A DNA stretch of 48,640 nt from an uncultured Clostridia bacterium (GTDB lineage Bacteria > Bacillota > Clostridia > UMGS1810). Shown here in pieces: positions 22,983 to 31,251 of the stretch. Each line of letters opens with the position of its first letter. Position 1 is the first letter of the stretch. The DNA lies in assembly GCA_934463165.1 (NCBI GenBank), contig CAKSJG010000020.1:1-48640 (forward strand), written 5' to 3'. A program made the translations under genes and the position numbers. The notes beneath the pieces were generated by a model. It was not told the DNA's origin, made no database searches, and saw only the letters and a program-made list of their open reading frames with translations.

Positions 22983-24092
22983 GTGATTTTAAAAAGAATT
23001 TTATCTGCGGCAGCTGCGGTTTCGATTTTGGTTTGCTCATCCTTCACGGCATTGGCGGACGAAAGCGCGCCGAAGCACTACACACTCTCACTTGCGGACG
23101 CAATCAAAATTGCAAAGGAAAACAGTATTACGCTTAAATGCTGCGACATAAACAAGCAAAAGCTTAAGAAAGACTTGAAAGCGGCAAACATAGCAAAAAA
23201 TCAGGCAAAAAAAGCGGAAATAAACGGAACACAGGCTTTTGAGCTTGTCCTGGTGAAGCAGGGCTACTATGCGGAAGCGGCAAAAGCGCAGTTAAACCTT
23301 GCCGATGAAGCAAAGAAGCAGAAAGAAGCAAACATTGAATATAACGTGACGAATTTATATTTCAGTTATAAAAACGCTTCGGACAACGTTGCACTTCTTG
23401 AAAAGACATATGAAAACGTGAAAAGCAATCTTGAAACGGCAGAAAAATCGTATTCACTCGGGCTTACGACAAAGCTTGACCTTGACGCAATAGACCTAAG
23501 CGCCGAGAAATGCAAAAACAGCCTTGAACAGATGAAGCGCGGAGAGGAAATTGCAAAGGATTCATTTAGAATTGCCCTTAACCTCGGTGAGGGAGCGACA
23601 TTCACGCTCACGGACAGTATAACCGTATCGGATTTTGCGTCCGACATTGAAAGCAACACCGCCGCGGCAATGAAAACACGCTATGACGTAAAGCAGCTTG
23701 AAAGCGCCAAAAAGCTTGCGGATAAATATTTTGACATTGTCGGCAACTTAGACAAGGATAACTCAATGTATTACACCGGATATGCCAACAAGCTCACCGC
23801 GGAAGAAAACTTAAAGAGCGGCACGGAAAACATCAGACTGGCAATAAAAAGCTCTTACAACAGCGTTCTAACAAGTATTGAAAACTCGGGAACGTCAAAA
23901 AGAGACTATGAGCAAAAGCAAAAAGAATATGACATATATAAGCTTAAATTTGAAATGGGAACCGTTACGGGAACGGAGCTCGCAGCCAAAACAAACGAAG
24001 TTACGTCGGCGGCTGTTTCATATAACACGGCCCTTTTGACGCAAAAGCTTGCCGCAATAAAATACGGCTACGACATCAGCATAGGTCTTTAA
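22983..24092 (+). CDS. TolC-family outer component-like protein
   Basis: About 370 residues. A signal peptide (to about residue 26, ...TALADES) is followed by helical hairpins with the heptad and YSLGLTTKLDLDA / FEMGTVTGTELAA motifs of TolC-family proteins. It is shorter than proteobacterial TolC (about 430-490), with no clear beta-barrel strands. The GTG at 22983 is preferred because GGGAGG lies 10 nt upstream; an in-frame TTG at 22974 is only 1 nt from it. Its gene overlaps or abuts the permease stop codon. In a monoderm such proteins probably bridge the pump through the cell wall, which is not established here. Confidence 0.8.
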   Translation: MILKRILSAAAAVSILVCSSFTALADESAPKHYTLSLADAIKIAKENSITLKCCDINKQKLKKDLKAANIAKNQAKKAEINGTQAFELVLVKQGYYAEAAKAQLNLADEAKKQKEANIEYNVTNLYFSYKNASDNVALLEKTYENVKSNLETAEKSYSLGLTTKLDLDAIDLSAEKCKNSLEQMKRGEEIAKDSFRIALNLGEGATFTLTDSITVSDFASDIESNTAAAMKTRYDVKQLESAKKLADKYFDIVGNLDKDNSMYYTGYANKLTAEENLKSGTENIRLAIKSSYNSVLTSIENSGTSKRDYEQKQKEYDIYKLKFEMGTVTGTELAAKTNEVTSAAVSYNTALLTQKLAAIKYGYDISIGL

Positions 24093-24119
24093 CGCACAGT
24101 AAGGGAGATGAACAGAATA

Positions 24120-25688
24120 ATGAATAAAAAAATAACAGCGCTTGCACTCACAGTCATATTTTCCGCTTCCGTTTTTTCGGGCTGCGGAAAAAAGCCCGAT
24201 GCCACACAGGCGGAAACGGGAGTAAACGTAACGGTATATAAGGTGAAGGATTCAAGCATAGACAGCAAGGTTAAATACACCGGAACGCTCGCCGCATGCG
24301 ACAGCGTAAGCGTCACGTCTAAGGTCAGCGCAAAGGCGCTCGCCGTAAGCGTTGAAGAGGGCGACTTTGTAAAAAGCGGAGACGTGCTTGCACGTCTTGA
24401 TCAAACGGATCTCCGTTTGTCATATGAACAGGCTCACGCCGCATATAACAGCGCGGTTGCAGGATATAATTCCGTTGTGAACTCTTCGACAAAGCAAAGC
24501 ACGGCGCAGGCTCAGCAGGCGCTGGTAAGCGCACAGTCATCATATGACCAGGCAAAGACAAATTACGACAGAGAGCTGACGCTGTATAACAGTCAGTCAT
24601 CGGTTAAGCTTGCGGAGCAAAGATACAACGACGCAAAGGCGGCATATGAACGCGAAAAGAGTTTGTATGAATCAAACACAACACTTGTTTCGGCGCAGAA
24701 TGCATTTAACACCGCAAAGGACAACTACGACCGCATGGCGCAGCTTTATGAAATGGGCGGCATAAGCAAGCTGGAATTTGACAATGCAAAGGTTGCTTAC
24801 GACAACGCGGCAGCCGCATACGAAACGGCAAAAACATCAAGCTCGGCGGCAATGGATAACGCATACAGCAACCTTGTATCTGCCGAAGAAAATTTAAAGA
24901 CAACCAGAACAAGCGCGTCCGCAGCGCTTGATGCCGCAAAGGCAGCCTTTACCAATGCCGAAAACGCGCTTGCAAATGCCAAGCAGAATATAACCCTTAC
25001 CGCAAATGCAAACGCGGCGGCAAAAGAAACCGCGGCGGCATCGGTTGAATCGGCAAGAGCGGCTATGAACCTTGCGGCAAACAGCGTTAAAAATGCCGTT
25101 ATAACAGCGCCGATTTCGGGCTATATTGCAAAATGCACCGCGACCGAGGGGCAGATGGTTGCGCAGGGTGTTGAATGCTTTGTAATCAAAAATACCAACA
25201 TATTAAATGCCGAAATAAACGTTACCGAATCCGTAATACCGACAATAAACATCGGCACAAAGGCATTTATCAGCGTGACAAGCGCAAAGATAGACAACCT
25301 TGAAGGAAACGTTACTCTCGTAAACAGCGTTAAGAACGATCAGACGGGGCTCTACAGCGTGAACGTTGCCATAAACAACGACAGCGGAGATCTGAAAGCC
25401 GGCATGCTTGCGGATATCACTCTCGTTACAGAGTCTCTCGACGGAATTATAAAAATTCCGAGCGAAGCGCTCATAAACAAGGATAATACCTACAGCGTAT
25501 ATATTGCGGACGGAAACAAAGCAAAGAAAGTAACCGTTGAAACGGGCATTACCGATGATGAATATACCGAGATAACAAACGGAATATCGTCGGGCGATGA
25601 GGTTATCGTATCGGGTAAGGACTTCCTCTCGGAGAAAAACAACGAAATTAAAATAACGGGTGAATATAAAAAGAAAAATAATAAATGA
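24120..25688 (+). CDS. RND adaptor lipoprotein (HlyD/MFP family)
   Basis: About 522 residues. The lipobox SGC (SVFSGCGKK, near residue 24) marks a lipoprotein anchored in the cytoplasmic membrane. A biotinyl-lipoyl-like half (LAVSVEEGDFVKSGDVLARLDQ) is followed by an unusually long alpha-helical hairpin rich in A, N, Y and K (about residues 100-290), the second lipoyl half (VITAPISGYIAKCTATEGQMV), a beta-barrel domain and a membrane-proximal domain. It links the permease to the TolC-like protein. The ATG at 24120 is chosen over 24108 because GGGAG touches the earlier one. The hairpin is long for the family, as expected if it has to span a thick wall. Confidence 0.9.
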   Translation: MNKKITALALTVIFSASVFSGCGKKPDATQAETGVNVTVYKVKDSSIDSKVKYTGTLAACDSVSVTSKVSAKALAVSVEEGDFVKSGDVLARLDQTDLRLSYEQAHAAYNSAVAGYNSVVNSSTKQSTAQAQQALVSAQSSYDQAKTNYDRELTLYNSQSSVKLAEQRYNDAKAAYEREKSLYESNTTLVSAQNAFNTAKDNYDRMAQLYEMGGISKLEFDNAKVAYDNAAAAYETAKTSSSAAMDNAYSNLVSAEENLKTTRTSASAALDAAKAAFTNAENALANAKQNITLTANANAAAKETAAASVESARAAMNLAANSVKNAVITAPISGYIAKCTATEGQMVAQGVECFVIKNTNILNAEINVTESVIPTINIGTKAFISVTSAKIDNLEGNVTLVNSVKNDQTGLYSVNVAINNDSGDLKAGMLADITLVTESLDGIIKIPSEALINKDNTYSVYIADGNKAKKVTVETGITDDEYTEITNGISSGDEVIVSGKDFLSEKNNEIKITGEYKKKNNK

Positions 25689-25715
25689 TGCGGATGTCAT
25701 TTTACCATTTCCCGT

Positions 25716-25846
25716 AAAAAAAATTAAGAGTAACCGCCATTGCCGTGGCGATTACTCTTAATCAGATAATCGTATAACAGGCATAACCGTTTGAGGTTTT
25801 GCCTTCTTTCTATAAATATTATATACCCAAAATCTGTTTTTGTCAA
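25716..25846 (-). ncRNA. Orphan antisense RNA (antitoxin-like), locus 4
   Basis: On the minus strand TTGACA (25846-25841), 17 nt, TATAAT (25823-25818) give a start near 25811. The RNA carries the conserved 5' hairpin (GGCAAAACCTC ... CGGTTATGCC) of the antisense RNAs of loci 2 and 3 and ends in a long hairpin (ATTAAGAGTAA...CCGCCA stem, 25723-25762) followed by seven T (positions 25722-25716), a strong intrinsic terminator. No matching peptide gene exists here: the RND adaptor gene ends at 25688. Its hairpin is nearly the same as that of locus 3, so it could act on that mRNA. About 95 nt long. Confidence 0.72.
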
Positions 25847-25907
25847 CACAGATAAGAGAAATTTTTTTATTTTATGCCTTGGTTTACACCTGCATATCAA
25901 AGCTTGT

Positions 25908-26393
25908 TTAAAAAGAATTATTTCTGAACCTGCCGCTTCCGCGTTTTGATTCAAGATTACGCTTTATATCGTGCATTTTTTCATCGCTTGACTGCTTAAA
26001 TTTGTTAAGCTTATCTTCAAAAGAAAGATTTTCCTCATCATTGGACGACCAGTCAAACTCCATAGGCTTTGCATGGAGATCCGTCTCCGGCAGACGCGGC
26101 GACTGGCGCTGGCGTTTTTCACGGTGAGGAGAGCCTTTTTGAGCGTCGGGGTTTTTCTCTATCATGACCTGCTTTATGGAAAGCCCGATCTTACCCTTTT
26201 TATCGGAAGGCAAAACCTTAACTTCAACGGTATCTCCGACCTTGACATGGTCATTTATATCTTTGACATAGGATGTTGAAATCTCGGATATGTGAACAAG
26301 ACCGGTTTGCCCGTTCTCAAGCTCCACAAAAGCTCCGAAATTTGTAATTCCGGTAACAGTACCGCTGACAATTTTTCCTTCCTCAATCTGCAT
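25908..26393 (-). CDS. yabR: S1-domain RNA-binding protein (YabR-like)
   Basis: About 161 residues from MQIEEGKIVSG. The first 75 residues form one S1 domain (GTVTGITNFGAFVELENGQTGLVHISEIS...VKVKVL-like segments), then a charged, low-complexity tail rich in K, E, R and S. YabR/GSP13-like proteins bind RNA and associate with ribosomes. It follows divIC on the same strand in the order found in Bacillus (yabO-yabP-yabQ-divIC-yabR). The start at 26393 is chosen because GAGGAGG lies 12 nt upstream; an earlier ATG-like frame overlaps divIC. Confidence 0.85.
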   Translation of the reverse strand: MQIEEGKIVSGTVTGITNFGAFVELENGQTGLVHISEISTSYVKDINDHVKVGDTVEVKVLPSDKKGKIGLSIKQVMIEKNPDAQKGSPHREKRQRQSPRLPETDLHAKPMEFDWSSNDEENLSFEDKLNKFKQSSDEKMHDIKRNLESKRGSGRFRNNSF

Positions 26394-26410
26394 ACTTAAA
26401 CACAGCCTCC

Positions 26411-26713
26411 TCATTTGTCGTTGTTATCATTTGAATTTACATAGACCTTATCTCCCGGTTCTACAAGGCCGAGAGTCTTCCGGGCTATTTTCTTATAATT
26501 TTCGTCACTGTGCATGTTGAGCTTTTCTTCCTTGAGCTTATTTGTGCGCTCGTTTTCGGCACTTATCTGCTCATTCAGTGACGATATCTGCTTTTTATAA
26601 TCATATATTTGTTTAAAAACACCATAAAAAGAACTTGCGACAAAATATATAAGACAAATGAGTATTAAATTTTTTAAAATTTTAAATCTCTTGTTATTAT
26701 TTTTCGCTTTCAT
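26411..26713 (-). CDS. divIC: Septum formation initiator DivIC-like protein
   Basis: About 100 residues: a short basic cytoplasmic N-terminus (MKAKNNNKRFK), one membrane helix (about 14-33), a coiled coil (QIYDYKKQISSLNEQISAENERTNKL, split over about 40-75) and a short C-terminal segment with YKKIARKTLGLVEPGD, which matches the FtsB/DivIC pattern. DivIC acts with DivIB and FtsL in septal peptidoglycan assembly. The start follows AGGGGATTATA. A consensus promoter of its own lies 60 bp upstream. It sits between yabQ and yabR. Confidence 0.88.
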   Translation of the reverse strand: MKAKNNNKRFKILKNLILICLIYFVASSFYGVFKQIYDYKKQISSLNEQISAENERTNKLKEEKLNMHSDENYKKIARKTLGLVEPGDKVYVNSNDNNDK

Positions 26714-26752
26714 TATAATCCCCTGAATAGTATATATAACCTCACAAATGCT

Positions 26753-26781
26753 ATTATAACGCATTTACAGGCAAATGTAAA
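26753..26781 (-). promoter_or_regulatory. Promoter upstream of divIC
   Basis: On the minus strand TTTACA (26781-26776), 17 nt, TATAAT (26758-26753). It would let divIC and yabR be expressed in growing cells apart from the sporulation genes yabP and yabQ. Confidence 0.65.
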
Positions 26782-26822
26782 GTTTTTTTTGTAAAAAAAC
26801 CGTAACAAAATATAGCTGAATT

Positions 26823-27293
26823 TCAGCTCGTTTTAGATGTTTTTTTTATATATAATTGCCTAATGAATCCGTACAGAGCGTCAAACGGAATGCGTATTTT
26901 CGAAAATATAAACCTTGCAAATTTTTTAAAAGCTTCCGTCACAGTTAAAATAAGCAATTTTATTTTGTTATATATTTTCAAAGCAACCGTCACTGCCGAA
27001 ACAAAAACCCTCATAACATAAACGCTCTCACAGCTGTAATACAAAATCATGCTTCCGGCTGCCGACGCAAATTCATACCACCTGAGGGCGCCGTCGTTCG
27101 TGACATTTATAACAAAAGAAAAAAGCTTGAATACAAACGCACACAGAAAAACATCCTGCACGGCAACAGATAAGGCGTGCACCCTTACGCATCGCCTGTA
27201 AGCGCGCAGAATATCACATACAACCGCTGCAGCCTGACCGCAAAAAAAGCAGCACCAAAATACGGTCATTTCCTTTCCGAAGGTTATGATCAA
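26823..27293 (-). CDS. yabQ: Sporulation protein YabQ
   Basis: A 156-residue membrane protein with about three hydrophobic helices at the N-terminal half (MTVFWCCFFCGQAAAVVCDILRA, ALSVAVQDVFLCAFVFKLFSF) and a helical basic tail, matching YabQ of endospore formers, a spore-coat/cortex protein. The start at 27293 is a TTG preceded by GGGTG at 7 nt; an ATG eight codons later has GGAAAGGA directly against it. It starts 15 bp after yabP, so these genes are in one transcript. Confidence 0.8.
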   Translation of the reverse strand: MIITFGKEMTVFWCCFFCGQAAAVVCDILRAYRRCVRVHALSVAVQDVFLCAFVFKLFSFVINVTNDGALRWYEFASAAGSMILYYSCESVYVMRVFVSAVTVALKIYNKIKLLILTVTEAFKKFARFIFSKIRIPFDALYGFIRQLYIKKTSKTS

Positions 27294-27307
27294 ATGTATT
27301 CACCCGC

Positions 27308-27601
27308 TTATCTGAAGATCCTGCTTAAAAACGATCCGCCCGATTGCTTCGGCTCCACATATTCAAGCACCGTGATTCTGCCGCCGACGGTTATCTCGCC
27401 GCTGTCTATGTTCAGCTTGCTGAGGTTCAGAGCCTCGCCCCTTACCATGAGTATTCCGCGCGATGTGTGGAGGATTATTTCGTTTTCGTTATAGCTCTCG
27501 GCATTTTCCACACCCGATATGCTTATCTTGGAGCGGTTTTCCATTATGATATTATGCGGAAGATCCGGCTTTATGCTTGTGTTTTGTTTTTTGCTGTCCA
27601 T
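27308..27601 (-). CDS. yabP: Sporulation protein YabP
   Basis: About 97 residues from MDSKKQN, with the YabP-family core (HNIIMENRSKISISGVENAESY, then EIILHTSRGILMVRGEALNL and ITVGGRITVLEY). YabP is required for spore formation with YabQ. AAGGGG lies 8 nt before this ATG and decides against an ATG ten codons upstream. Confidence 0.88.
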   Translation of the reverse strand: MDSKKQNTSIKPDLPHNIIMENRSKISISGVENAESYNENEIILHTSRGILMVRGEALNLSKLNIDSGEITVGGRITVLEYVEPKQSGGSFLSRIFR

Positions 27602-27661
27602 ATTAAAAACCCCTTCGTATATTGATTTCATTTAATCATATGCGAGGGGTTGTCTTTTTAT

Positions 27662-27907
27662 TCAGCTTTCAAGAACATTATATAATAATCCGGCGTCGTT
27701 TTTGAGGACGTGCTCGGCAACGGAAACAACCTCAACCTTGAGCTTTCTCTCGCCGAATGCAACCTCTATTATGTCGCCTTCTTTTATGTTTGCCGACGGC
27801 TTTGCCGCTTTTCCGTTCACGCTGACCTTGCCCTGCTCGCATGCTTCGCAGGCAACGGTGCGGCGTTTTATTATTCTTGATACTTTTAAATATTTGTCAA
27901 GTCTCAT
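27662..27907 (-). CDS. rqcP: S4-domain RNA-binding protein RqcP (YabO)
   Basis: An 81-residue S4-domain protein (MRLDKYLKVSRIIKRRTVAC, EQGKVSVNGKAAKPSANIKEGD) corresponding to RqcP, which works in ribosome-associated quality control with RqcH by holding P-site tRNA during alanine tailing. CACAGGAGG before the ATG at 27907 is strong. The normal neighbour yabN (MazG) is absent, and the DNA directly upstream of this gene is a family A repeat that reaches to within about 30 bp of the ribosome binding site, so its promoter must lie in or beyond the repeat. Confidence 0.9.
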   Translation of the reverse strand: MRLDKYLKVSRIIKRRTVACEACEQGKVSVNGKAAKPSANIKEGDIIEVAFGERKLKVEVVSVAEHVLKNDAGLLYNVLES

Positions 27908-27935
27908 GGTATTCCTCCTGTGGTTAATTATATTT

Positions 27936-28720
27936 TTTTCAAGAGGGGATATGCCCTCCCCTCTTGGACTCCCCTCGTTTTTTTCTTGAAAATCAGCCTG
28001 CAAATCATTTCAAAAATCTCAGCCGACTTGATTTCCTCAAATTTTTTCGGAAACAAGTCTGAATTCCGCCCGAGGTTCAAGGAAACCGATTATATTCGGG
28101 CGGAATTCGCTTTCAATTTTTTCATGAAAAAACCGCAGTCTGATTTTCAAACAAAAAATGCTCGCATAAAAATCCGTTATCACAGCTCACGAACAATGAT
28201 AAAATGTAAAAATTCGGGCGGATGATATCCGCCCCCGCTCATTGTCGGGTATATGCGTTCCTTGCATTTGATTTTATAATTGTATACGTATTGTGCTTGC
28301 GGAACGCTGTGGGCACGCTGCCTACAAATAAATTAATAGGTATGGTTCCTATTAATTGTATTTGTTTAAATCAAAATTACCAATAAGATTTTGTTTAATA
28401 ATTGACTGCAATTTTGCAATGACCGCGTAGGCAGCGCTGACCACACCGTTCCGGTGCATGAATTATACAAAATCATACTCTTAAACGCAAGGAAGAAAGG
28501 CGCCCTTGTGTAAATGGATGAGGGATTGTCAAATCGCATTTGCATATTAATAATAAATTTTGCTTATGTTAAATATTTACAACCCCTCCGGCTTGCTCCG
28601 CAATCCACCTCCCCTTGCACAGTGGAGGCAATCCTTCTTGCGTTAATTTCACATTAATTTATAAAATCATCTGTGCATTGTTAATTACGAATTACGCATT
28701 CCGAATTCCGAATTACAAAT
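27936..28720. repeat. Composite repeat block A-D-B-C (first copy)
   Basis: Between rqcP and the SpoVB-like gene lie, in order, a family A element (27936-28168), a D palindrome region (28170-28266), a family B element (28299-28453), a family C element (28486-28642) and a stretch rich in GAATTACGCATTCCGAATTCC. The same order occurs at 30357-31160. No gene is seen in either block. Confidence 0.85.
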
Positions 28721-28724
28721 TAAA

Positions 28725-30323
28725 TTACCGTATTATTTTAAATCTGCGGCAAACTCCGACAAGCTTATCTGCTTTAGGCAAAAGACGGATATCCTCTTCG
28801 TTTATGGCACGGATCAAAACCAAAACGGCAAGGTAAACAATCGCGCCGACCGCAATCGGAGCTGCGCACGCGATGACGCGTCCGAACGGAGCAAACACTC
28901 CCCTTACGGCATACACAGCCAAAAACAGCGCCGCGCTTGCAATAAGCGGCTTTACGGCAAGCTCCGAAACGGGGAATTTAACTTTCATCCTGCGTTTCAT
29001 CGAAACAAGATTAAGCACAAGAATAATTATATAACAAACGGTTGTTCCTATCGGCGCACCGTTGATATTTATCGACGGATGCGAAACGAGATAATAGTTA
29101 ATAAGAATCTTGGCAATGCCGCCGATTGCCATATTGCGGACGGGAACCATGACATTGCCCGTTGCCTGAAGGATTGCATTTGTTACAAGCGTGAGCGAAA
29201 CAAAAATTATCGCACACGAGAGTATCGAAAGCGTAGATGTCGCATTAGTGTTTTTATATACAAGCATTAAAATCGGCTCCGACAAAACGGACATTCCCAC
29301 GGAACACGGAAGCGCAAACAGAACCGTGAGCTTCATGCTCTTGCATGTTACATGCGACGCTTCTTTTATATTGCCGACGGCAAACGCCGAAGCAATTGCC
29401 GGAACTATGCTGACGGTTATTGAATTGATAATAGTCGGCGGAAGATTAAACATCGGGAATGCATAGCCCGAATATGAGCCCCAAAGCTTATTTGCCGCGC
29501 TTTCGGCTATTCCGCCCGATTGCAGGCAGCGCATAATCATAGCCATATCGATGAGGCTTGTCAGCGAAAATACGCTTGCGCCGATTGTGATCGGAACGGC
29601 AATTTTAACAAGGTTTTTAAGGATTACGGAGTCGCGCGTTTTATTTTCGCCGATCATATCGGGCGTGACCTTTTCTTTTTGGCGGTGATATATGATAAAC
29701 AGCACGATAAACCCGAGCACACCGCCGCACGATACGCCGAGCACCGCGCCGGCAGAAGCGAGCTCCATCCCCTTTTGAGCGAGAAAATACGCCGCGCCAA
29801 AGCCAATGACGAGCTTGCCCACAGCCTCGGTAACCTCGGATGCGGCAGTCGGGAGCATGTTTTGATGACCCTGGAAATATCCGCGGTACGCGCTCATGAG
29901 TGACACGAAAAACATTGCCGGAGCTATCGCCTTGATTCCGTATGCCGCGCCGGGGTTTTTAAGAAGCCTGTTTGCAAAAAAGTCGGCGCCGAAAAACAGA
30001 ATAACAAACCCTGCAGCACCTATGCACATGAGAAGCTTCATGCTTACCGAAAGAATATGCCTTACCTCATAGGAATGTTGTTTGGCAATGCTTTCCGAAA
30101 CCATTTTCGATATTGCAACAGGTATTCCTGCCGTTGCAACGATAAAAAGCCATGTGTACATCTGATACGCGGTTGAAAAATATCCCATTCCCTCTTCGCC
30201 TATTATGTACGTCAGGGGGATTTTAAACACCGCGCCGATTATTTTTACCAAAGCGTTTGCAACGATCAGAATCATTGCACCTTTCATAAAGCTTCGGTTA
30301 ACCTTATTTTCTTCTGTCAACAC
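28725..30323 (-). CDS. SpoVB/MurJ-type lipid flippase (MOP superfamily)
   Basis: A protein of about 532 residues with 14 predicted hydrophobic helices, and the motifs of PST/SpoVB family transporters (MGYFSTAYQMYTWLFIVATAGIPVAIS, FYKNTNA-like LVYKNTNATSTLSILS). These flip lipid-linked glycans across the membrane, for cortex peptidoglycan in spores in the SpoVB case. In Bacillus the equivalent yabM lies just upstream of yabO; here 780 bp of repeats intervene. The start is uncertain: AAAGGA suits a GTG at 30323, with the first ATG at about residue 15. A second flippase is divergently placed at 31252. Confidence 0.88.
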   Translation of the reverse strand: MLTEENKVNRSFMKGAMILIVANALVKIIGAVFKIPLTYIIGEEGMGYFSTAYQMYTWLFIVATAGIPVAISKMVSESIAKQHSYEVRHILSVSMKLLMCIGAAGFVILFFGADFFANRLLKNPGAAYGIKAIAPAMFFVSLMSAYRGYFQGHQNMLPTAASEVTEAVGKLVIGFGAAYFLAQKGMELASAGAVLGVSCGGVLGFIVLFIIYHRQKEKVTPDMIGENKTRDSVILKNLVKIAVPITIGASVFSLTSLIDMAMIMRCLQSGGIAESAANKLWGSYSGYAFPMFNLPPTIINSITVSIVPAIASAFAVGNIKEASHVTCKSMKLTVLFALPCSVGMSVLSEPILMLVYKNTNATSTLSILSCAIIFVSLTLVTNAILQATGNVMVPVRNMAIGGIAKILINYYLVSHPSININGAPIGTTVCYIIILVLNLVSMKRRMKVKFPVSELAVKPLIASAALFLAVYAVRGVFAPFGRVIACAAPIAVGAIVYLAVLVLIRAINEEDIRLLPKADKLVGVCRRFKIIR

Positions 30324-30356
30324 AGTCACATCCTTTATATAATGTTAAATTTTATT

Positions 30357-31160
30357 CTTTTCAAGAGGGGATGTGCCCTCCCCTCTTGGACACCCCTCGT
30401 TTTTATTTGAAAATCAGCCTGCAAATCATTTCAAAAATCTCAGCCGCCTTGATTTCCTCAAATTATTTCGGAAACAAGTCTGAATTCCGCCCGAAATTCA
30501 AGGGAACCGATTATATTCGGGCGGAATTCACTTTCAATTTTTTCATGAAAAAACCGCAGGCTGATTTTCAAATAAAAAATACTCGCAAAAAAATTCATTA
30601 TCACAGCTCACGAACAATGATAAAATGTAAAAATGCGGGCGGATGATATCCTCCCCTACGCATTGTCGGGTATATGCGTTCCTTGCATAATGTTAATCTG
30701 TTGCGTTTGTAATGCTCTTGCGGAACGCTGTGGGCAGCGTTCCCTACGCAGTTATTGCAAGGTTGCAATTAATTATCAGGTAAAAGCTTATTGCAGATTT
30801 TCATTTAAACCAATATAGTTAATTGAATATATACCTATCAGTTTATTTGTAGGGAACGGTGACCACACCGTTCCGCTGCACCAAACAATCAAAATAATGT
30901 GATTAAATGCAAGAAAGAAAGGCGCCCTTGTGTAAAGGGAGCTGTCAGCGTCAGCTGACTGAGGGATTGTTAAAACATATCTGCATTTCAAAAATAAATT
31001 TTGCTTACGTTAAATATTTACAACCCCTCCGAGTTGCTTCGCAACTCACCTCCCCTTGCACAGTGGAGGCACTATTCCTTGCGTTAATTTCACATTAATT
31101 TATAAAATCATCTGTGCATTGTTAATTCCGAATTACGCATTACGAATTCCGCATTAATTA
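30357..31160. repeat. Composite repeat block A-D-B-C (second copy, B inverted)
   Basis: It repeats the first block: family A (30357-30593), D palindromes (about 30594-30690), family B (30720-30876) and family C (30908-31083), then the GAATTACGCATT segment. Family B is reversed relative to block one; the rest are in the same orientation. No gene is supported in this 900-bp gap. Confidence 0.85.
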
Positions 31161-31251
31161 TTATAGCATATTATTACTAAAAAGAAAATATTATTTTTAA
31201 TAATATTTCTTTTAATAAGCAACCACAATTTATACAAAAAGGCGGAGAAAT

